DNA of 64,000 bases, taken from Ampullaceana balthica. Lineage: Eukaryota; Mollusca; Gastropoda; Lymnaeidae. Positions within the stretch are counted from its first letter, which is position 1, and every line of letters begins with the position of its first letter. The notes beneath the pieces were generated by a model. That model searched no databases and was not told the DNA's origin. It worked only from the letters and a program-made list of their open reading frames with translations. Positions 1 to 9,400 of the stretch are shown here, in pieces. The stretch spans positions 1-64,000 of the forward strand of contig CALYLW010000313.1 of assembly GCA_944989445.1 (NCBI GenBank), written 5' to 3'. The position numbers were made by a program, and so were the translations under genes.

Positions 1-177
1 TGAAAGATCTGTGACTTTAATTTAATATAAATATAAGCTTTATTGAAAGATCTGTGACTTTAATTTAATATAAATATAAGCTTTATTGAAAGATCTGTGA
101 CTTTAATTTAATATAAATATAAGCTTTATTGAAAGATCTGTGACTTTAATTTAATATAAATATAAGCTTTATTGAAG
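1..177. repeat. 43-bp tandem repeat, about 4 copies
   Basis: A unit beginning tgaaagatctgtgacttt repeats every 43 bp with almost no variation. The array runs off the left edge of the window, so its full size is unknown. It lies in the MTO1 intron that follows the exon at 418-472. Confidence 0.95.
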
Positions 178-286
178 AAAGTTTTAAACGTATAAGTTTC
201 ATATTGTTGATTGTTGTACATCTATTTGATGTATAAGAGAATTAAATCCAGGTGGAAAGTCATTGGAATATCACAGGTTGCTATGT

Positions 287-360
287 AAAGATCATCCAAC
301 TGTGAACATCATCCAACTGTGAACATCATCCAACTGTGAACATCATCCAACTGTGAACCT
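287..360. repeat. 17-bp tandem repeat, 4 copies
   Basis: The unit catccaactgtgaacat repeats four times. It starts about 58 bases downstream (minus strand) of the splice donor of the MTO1 exon ending at 418. Confidence 0.95.
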
Positions 361-417
361 CTATCTAAGTCGAATGAGTTGCAAGGACAAAAAAAGTGTA
401 TTGACTATTGTACTTAC

Positions 418-472
418 AGAAGCGGGCCTGGCCTCAGCCAACTTGAACTTTGCATCGTTGGCCATATTTAAA
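418..472 (-). CDS. MTO1: MTO1 exon: [18 protein letters not shown]
   Basis: This 55-bp exon gives [18 protein letters not shown] after completing a serine codon with the previous exon (LDY-L-S-LN, as in the family). The acceptor is ttcctacag and the donor CTTCT|GTAAGTAC, phase 0. The final GAASRI...TPAA block of the family is expected further left, outside the window. Confidence 0.85.
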
Positions 473-3400
473 CTGTAGGAAACATAACAACTCAGAGTTA
501 CAGTAAAATTACAACTATTTTTCTACCAATGGCCCAAACATTCAGACACACCCTAAATGTCTAAAATATATCATTTAAATCTCAATGTACCCTTCATTTC
601 AGTTATCTTACTCTAAATCTAAAATTACATACAAAAAATAAATCAGGTTGAAATAAGCATTGCCAATTGCAACTGATGTAAAAGATCAGGCAAAAATTAA
701 AGACTACTCAATGATTGACAGTCAAGAGAAAATTAAAAAGCATTAGACTAGTGTAAAAATATATGTTATTTAAACAGAGTATGTATAGACTTGACAGGAC
801 TTCACAGAACAACAAACATTTCGGGAAAAAGCCTTCCTCAACAAACAAATAGACAAAAACAAATAAAACGAATAAAATAAAATGAAAACTTAGCGCCAGT
901 GTTATCCCAAACCCAGGGGAAAAAAAGAGAGAATATTACAGCATAATCAACAGAAATCCCCTTGCAACCGTTAAATTATATATTTTAACAAGCGTATCAC
1001 CCGTCAAAAATGACGGAAGTTTTCAGCTGAAATCTATTTTTTAGATAAAAAATGCACTGTTTTTAGGGCGCCTACGGCGCTGACCTTTTTCAAAATCCCA
1101 ACTAACTTGTCCTTGTGTGATAAATACGAAATATTAAATTTCTGAAATGTACACAAAAGTATTTTATAATAGGGGTTGTATGGCGCCTACGGCGCCCCCC
1201 TTTTTTTTGTTTTGATTTTATAATTAACCAACATCAAATCCTCTTTTTAAATCCTTTATATTAACTCGTGGTGTCTGCGGCCGACCGACCTTGCTGCTTG
1301 CTTGCTTGCTTGTCGCCAAAACTTTTGATCGATTTTTAACCCACTTGCTCGCAAGATAGCGAGCTGAAATTTTGCAGGCAGTTTCGTACCGATGATAAAA
1401 ACAATGTATCAAAATTTCAGATCGATCGCATGTACCGTAATTAAATTATGTGATTTTTTAGATTATTTTATTTATTCCTATGTATCATGCTATTTTTTGA
1501 GATAGAGCGTCGCGGTGCGTATTATATTGAACAACCTTTCTGTCGCGCAATAAGGTGCGTATTTTACTGACAACTCTTTTTATAAACCTATTCCTGATCG
1601 GTGCGCATTATATTAAACACGTTTTACGACACAACTGCAATTTTGTATTTTTGGATGGTCTTGCGCTGCGTGTTATAATGAACATTCTTTTAGTTACGTC
1701 TCATACGTAAAGGATTTATAGTCAAAAACTTGGTTTTTTACGGGTTGTTTTTATTACATTGATCCCTTTTCCAAAATTGAAATATGAGTGAAAACAATGA
1801 CGTCACATAATACTTTTTTACAGCGCATCTTTAATTTGCACACCTTTTGATGCATTGGTGCAGTAATTTGGTGCGCTGCTTTCTAAAATTAGTAGCGTCA
1901 CGGACATACACTACAGACGTGATATTGCAAATTATATTGTTTATAAGGAAATTAACAGCTTTTACTGTTCCAAATGATGAAAAAACGTAAGCCACCTCTC
2001 TGGAGAGTCAAATTAAGTTAGTGAATAGGTAAAAGCAAGTCCCGACAAATATCCTGATTTAGACAAGTTTTTGTAAACAGAAATTGACTTACCTCAGATA
2101 GTCCAAGTTGTCAGATTGACTCACCTCAGGTAGTCCAAGTTGTCAGATTGACTCACCTCAGGTAGTCCAAGTTGTCAGATTGACTCACCCTCAGGTAGTC
2201 CAAGTTGTCTGATTGACTCACCTCAGGTAGTCCAAGTTGTCTGATTGACTCCCCTCAGGTAGTCCAAGTTGTCTGATTGACTCACCTCAGATAGTCTAAG
2301 TTGTCGGACTGACTCACCTCAGATAGTCCAAGTTGTCAGATTGACTCACCTCAGATAGTCCAAGTTGTATGATTGACTCACCTCAGGTAGTCCAAGTTGT
2401 CTGATTGACTCACCTCAGATAGTCTAAGTTGTCTGATTGACTCACCTCAGATAGTCCAAGTTGTCTGATTGACTCACCTCAGATAGTCCAAGTTGTCTGA
2501 TTGACTCACCTCAGGTAGTCCAAGTTGTCTGGCTCACCTCAGGTAGTCCAAGTTGTCTGATTGACTCACCTCGAGTGACCCAAGTTGTCTGATTGGCTCA
2601 CCTCAGGTAGTCCAAGTTGTCTGATTGGCTCACCTCAGGTAGTCCAAGTTGTCTGATTGACTCACCTCAGATAGTCCAAGTTGTCTGATTGACTCACCTC
2701 AGGTAGTCCAAGTTGTCTGATTGGCTCACCTCAGGTAGTCCAAGTTGTCTGATTGACTCACCTCGAGTGGCCCAAGTTGTCTGATTGGCTCACCTCAGGT
2801 AGTCCAAGTTGTCTGATTGACTCACCTCAGGTAGTCCAAGTTGTCTGGCTCACCTCAGGTAGTCCAAGTTGTCTGATTGACTCACCTCGAGTGACCCAAG
2901 TTGTCTGATTGACTCACCTCAGGTAGTCCAAGTTGTCTTATTGGCTCACCTCAGGTAGTCCAAGTTGTCTGATTGACTCACCTCAGGTAGTCCAAGTTGT
3001 CTGATTGACTCACCTCAGGTAGTCCAAGTTGTCTGGCAGTAACATCATCTCATCTCTCTTGACCACTTCTATTTCCTCCATCTGATGTATGATCTCATGG
3101 CTGTACTTGGCTGAAACAGTAACATCTTCATTAATTAAATCCACATTCTACACTACAACTGACTGAAACAATTAAATAACTACATGACCAATTACAGTTG
3201 AACTACAACAAAACATGAAAAATGTACCCACTCTTTACATACGTTTGACTGAGTTATGTAACAATAAGATAGACACTTTGATAAAATCAAGTTTAGACTG
3301 AGAGCTGACGAAATAGGAATTACAGCTTTGAAGATTGTAATAACCAATGGAACCTTTTGACGGAAGTTTTCTTTAAAAAAAACCAAAATAATTTATCCAA

Positions 3401-6400
3401 GTGATTTAATGTTGAGTTCAATCAATTTGTTCCTGTCCAGACTTTAAATTTTAGAATATATTTATACAGAGAAGTATAAAATGAAACTATGACATCATAT
3501 AATTTGAATATTTCTTCTTCTTTATCTTGATGCTCCACGATCAACATATTTATAAAGAACATTAATATAAAGTCACTTAATTATTGATATCTATATTTCC
3601 GTTCCAATTAATAAAAATAATGTTCTTTTTTTTAGACGCCATAATGAAGTAAAGTAATGAAATAGTTCCTAAAAGACTTTGACAGACAATGATTACTTCT
3701 CATACAAAAACTGAGCTGTTGGCTGTGGAGTGGAGGTGGTGGAGGAATAGTATGTAAATGTATTAATATTATGTCTATCCTCAAATAGTTCACAAAACTT
3801 GTTCATCAATCAATTTGTTCACTAAATCTTTTGTTCCACTGTACAGTAAAAGATTAGATTTGTTCACTATATGATCTTTTGTTCCACTGTACAGTAAAAG
3901 ATTAGATTTGTTGACTATTGTAGAGACTGTGTGTTTCTCACCTTCAATCTCCAGCCTCTCCAGTAACTGTCTGCTGGCATCTTTGAGGTGCTGGAATTCA
4001 GGAAACTTTTCAGCCAACATCTTGATGGTGATATTGGGGTTACAGAGCACTTCTATTCCACTAGGATAGAACAAATATTGTTCTATAGAATATAGTGACG
4101 TCATCAAGGCTCATCTAAGATATCATGTTTGACGTCCAACTGTTGCAGGTGGCCATCATCAAGAGACTTATTATAAGTAAAACTTTGAAAGAATGCAACA
4201 AATTCTGATGTCAAGAGACTTATGGCCTTGTATTATGGACAATTTCTTTTACATTTGTTACTCAATCTAAGACAGTGGTGCATTACATTTGTTACTCAAT
4301 CTAACACAGTGGTGCATTACTTTTGTTACTCAATCTAAGACAGTGGTGCATTACATTTGTTACTCAATCTAACACAGTGGTGCATTACATTTGTTACTCA
4401 ATCTAAGACAGTGGTGCATTACTTTTGTTACTCAATCTAAGACAGTGGTGCATTACATTTGTGACTCAATCTAAGACAGTGGTGCATTACTTTTGTTACT
4501 CAATCTAAGACAGTGGTGCATTACATTTGTTACTCAATCTAAGACAGTGGTGCATTACATTTGTTACTCAATCTAAGACAGTGGTGCATTACATTTGTTA
4601 CTCAATCTAAGACAGTGGTGCATTACATTTGTTACTCAATCTAAGACAGTGGTGCATTACATTTGTTACTCAATCTAAGACAGTGGTGCATTACATTTGT
4701 TACTCAATCTAAGACAGTGGTGCATTACTTTTGTTACTCAATCTAAGACAGTGGTGCATTACTTTTGTTACTCAATCTAAGACAGTGGTGCATTACTTTT
4801 GTTACTCAATCTAAGACAGTGGTGCATTACTTTTGTTACTCAATCTAAGACAGTGGTGCATTACATTTGTTACTCAATCTAAGACAGTGGTGCATTACTT
4901 TTTCATGGGTGTAGGGCAGGGGGTCTCCAAACTTTTCTGCCGGAGGGCCACATTAACCGTCAAACAGCAGTTTGGGGGCCAACTACACACAGTTTTGTGG
5001 TAAACTACAGGTAAAAATAGTATCTTTTTTGGAGATTAAAAGGTCTCCAGGGCCGGATGAGAGGGCCTCGCTTGCCCCGCGGGCCGTAGTTTGGAGACCC
5101 CTGATGTACGGAAACAACAAAAATCTGTCATGGGTCACACATATCTTGATATATAAGAAATGAAATGAAGAAGTATACAAGTAGTGACACAGAAACAGTT
5201 TAAATCAGAATACGAAGATCATCCAAGAACACATAAAGTTTTCCTTAAATAATCCTGTAAACATAATTATTAAACACGATAACATTATATAGAGAAGCAG
5301 CGTTTGTAATAGATTTGTAGATAATAATTTCACAATTACTTGTACTATTAATTCTTCTAGCTATTGAAGTGCTCTATCTAGCACAAAGCAAAAGTCACAC
5401 AAAACTAACGACACATCATTCTCATAATTGTTTCTCAGGTCTTTTTCCAGCTGTGTGCAAATAAAACCAGTCTTTATAGTAACTTATTTAGCACAATTAG
5501 GTCCAGGTACTGCCCTGACAGTCAGTAGTGCGCTCGCCTCACAAAGCTGAGGGGCGTGGGATCGAGCCCACGCAAAGCCACAATATAAATGATACGCTAA
5601 GAAAGTCCTCCGCTGACCCCTGGAAGGGAATTGGGGCACCCACCAGGTATAAACAAGCCCCGAGTAAGCTCTAATGGTAACATTAGGGATCCCCTACGCC
5701 CACGGGACTTACTTTTACTTTACTGCCCTGACCCTGGTTGGCATCCTGTTTATCAGAGATGTGTCACTGAAATGTGACACACTGACAAAGCCAAGCGAAT
5801 GACACTTATAAAGTCTAAGCCACAAGTCCATTACCTTTGTTACAGATAGATATTAAAAGATGCCAAATTAAAAAAGTAGTAATGATAATTACAGGGGTTG
5901 ATGTAATTATCATGTCAGGGGGTCAATGCCATGAGTATCACAGGGTCCATGTAATAATTTAAGGGGTCAATGTAATGAGTATCACAGGGGTCCATGTAAT
6001 AATTTAAGGGGTCAATGTAATGAGTATCACAGGGTCCATGTAATAATTTAAGGGGTCAATAAAATGAGTATCACAGGGTCCATGTAATAATTTAAGGGGT
6101 TAATGTAATGAGTATCACAGGGTCCATGTAATAATTTAAGGGGTCAATGTAATGAGTATCACAGGGTCCATGTAATAATTTAAGGGGTTAATGTAATGAG
6201 TATCACAGGGTCCATGTAATAATTTAAGGGGTTAATGTAATGAGTATCACAGAGGTTCATGTAATAATTTAAGGGGTCAATTTAATGATTATTACAGGGG
6301 AAATGTTCCCTCTAAGTTTTCGTTGGTTCATGTGCGAAACAATTAACTCGAGTGCAAATTATCAATTTTTTCTAAGCAAATATTTACATCTTACAAACAC

Positions 6401-9400
6401 ACAATAATCCTTATCAAATCTTGCTGCGCAGTAACTCTTAACTTCTGTGCAGTGTCTGGCAGATACCTGCGCATCCACGCATCTTACAGGGAACATTGTA
6501 CAGAGCTTGATGTAATTACCTCATAAGAACCGAACTGTTTGCCGAGGGTAGTCCTAGTATGTCCCTCCATTTATTGCTGGACATTTTAGTTCCACGGAGC
6601 AGGTCCATGTTGTGCCCAAGCTCTGACTTGATCTCCATGGCCTGCTGGTATCTACTCTCGGACACACAGCCAACAGCATAACCTGGGATTCAATGTCATG
6701 GTCAGATCTTTTGTTTTATGAAGCTTAAAGATAGATTGATAGATGCGTATTTACTGTGATCTTATAGGTGCTGAGTATTTACAGTTGAAATGAAAAGATT
6801 GACCTTAATAAGTAGGGTAATAATTGATGTTATTACATAGTAACATAATAAAAAAAGAGAAAGAGGATAAGCAGTAATAATAAGATAATTAATGATGGAT
6901 GTCAGCATTTTGTGAAATAAATAATTCCAGATCAGCATCATTGGGTGTGAGCTTAGCATCTATAGTTTATAATACTTTTAGCTGTATTAAGCTCAGCATT
7001 CCTGTCTTCATTCCTAGCTTCATTCCCAGCAGTCCTAGCTTCATTCCCAGCATTCCTATCTTCATTCCTATCTTCACTCCTAGCTCCATTCCTAGCATTC
7101 CTATCTTCATTCCTATCTTCACACCTAGCTTCATTACCAGCAGTCCTATCTTCACTCCTAGCTTCATTCCCAGCAGTCCTAGCTCCATTCCTAGCATTCC
7201 TATCTTCATTCCTATCTTCACACCTAGCTTCATTCCCAGCATTCCTATCTTCATTCCTATCTTCACTCCTAGCTCCATTCCTAGCATTCCTATCTTCATT
7301 CCTATCTTCACACCTAGCTTCATTACCAGCAGTCCTATCTTCATTCCTAGCTTCATTACCAGCAGTCCTAGCTTCATTCCTAGCATTCCTATCTTCATTC
7401 CTATCTTCACACCTAGATTCATTCCCAGCATTCCTATCTTCATTCCTATCTTCACTCCTAGCTCCATTCCTAGCATTCCTATCTTCATTCCTATCTTCAC
7501 ACCTAGCTTCATTACCAGCAGTCCTATCTTCACTCCTAGCTTCATTCCCAGCAGTCCTAGCTTCATTCCTAGCATTCCTATCTTAATTCCTAGCTTCATT
7601 ACCAGCAGTCCTATCTTCACTCCTTGCTTCATTCCCAGCAGTCCTAGCTCCATTCCTAGCATTCCTATCTTCATTCCTATCTTCACACCTAGCTTCATTC
7701 CCAGCATTCCTATCTTCATTCCTATCTTCACTCCTAGCTCCATTCCTAGCATTCCTATCTTCATTCCTATCTTCACACCTAGCTTCATTCCCAGCATTCC
7801 TATCTTCATTCCTATCTTCACTCCTAGCTCCATTCCTAGCATTCCTATCTTCATTCCTATCTTAATTCCTAGCTTCATTACCAGCAGTCCTAGCTTCATT
7901 CCTTGCTTCATTCCTAGCATTCCTATCTTCATTCCTAGCTTCATTACCAGCATTCCTATCTTCATTCCCAGCATGCCTAACTCCATTCCCAGCATGCCTA
8001 TCTTCATTACCTTTAGGCGTAAGCCTAACGTCAGCATTGTCTGGGCGCAAGAAAAGTCTAAACTCGGCCCTGCTAGTAAACATCCGGTAAGGTTCAGACG
8101 TTCCGTGTGTTGTCAGGTCATCAATGAGGACACCGATGTACCCTTCCGTGCGGCTGACAATCAAGGATGGTTTCCCTTGTACTCGACAAGCCGCATTTAT
8201 GCCCGCTATGATTCCCTGAAATAAAGGATTCCAAAATGAATAACACATTTTAAGCCAGCCAAGTTTTTGATCCCAATAAATTCAATTATCAACAGATATT
8301 ACTACAACCCAGTAGCCAAGTTAGGTTTGATGGAGGGCGTGCGGATATTTTTGCTGATTCCAACCAGGAAAACCACCATTTGACATGATGACATCACTGG
8401 TCTAATTGAGACAACCTTCTTAGACTATGTCTAGGGTTGTTTGAGGGCAGTGATTCATGACAGCTGTATCTTCCTAGGCTCTCAGAGCTGCTCCATTGCA
8501 CCCAGCCTAGGGTTGTTTGAGGGCAGTGATTCATGACAGCTGTATCTTCCTAGGCTCTCAGAGCTGCTCCATTGCACCCAGCCTAGGGTTGTTTGAGGTC
8601 AGTGATTCATGACAGCTGTATCTTCCTAGGCTCTCAGAGCTGCTCCATTGCACCCAGCCTAGGGTTGTTTGAGGGCAGTGATTCATGACAGCTGTATCTT
8701 CCTAGGCTCTCAGAGCTGCTCCATTGCACCTAGCCTAGGGTTGTTTGAGGGCAGTGATTCATGACAACTGTATCTTCCTAGGCTCTCAGAGCTGCTCCAT
8801 TGCACCCAGCCTAGGGTTGTTTGAGGGCAGTGATTCATGACAGCTGTATCTTCCTAGGCTCTCAGAGCTGCTCCATTGCACCCAGCCTAGGGTTGTTTGA
8901 GGGCAGTGATTCATGACAGCTGTATCTTCCTAGGCTCTCAGAGCTGCTCCATTGCACCTAGCCTAGGGTTGTTTGAGGGCAGTGATTCATGACAGCTGTA
9001 TCTTCCTAGGCTCTCAGAGCTGCTCCATTGCACCCAGCCTAGGGTTGTTTGAGGGCAGTGATTCATGACAGCTGTATCTTCCTAGGCTCTCAGAGCTGCT
9101 CCATTGCACCCAGCCTAGGGTTGTTTGAGGGCAGTGATTCATGACAGCTGTATCTTCCTAGGCTCTCAGAGCTGCTCCATTGCACCCAGCCTAGGGTTGT
9201 TTGAGGGCAGTGATTCATGACAGCTGTATCTTCATAGGCACTAACCCTAACACTAACCCACCTAACCCAGCCTAGGGTTGTGAGAGCGTTGCATTGACAG
9301 CTGTAAACTGGGGTAACATCATCAATCCTGCCGCATACAAGCACCACTGTTCAAATATTGGTTCAGCTATCTGTATAGAGAATCGTATTTTGATATTTCA

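Noticed and set aside
6899..8224. Open frame of 441 codons (plus strand) over the [10 protein letters not shown] repeat
   Set aside because: The right part overlaps the MTO1 exon on the opposite strand, and the rest is a trinucleotide-periodic intronic array.
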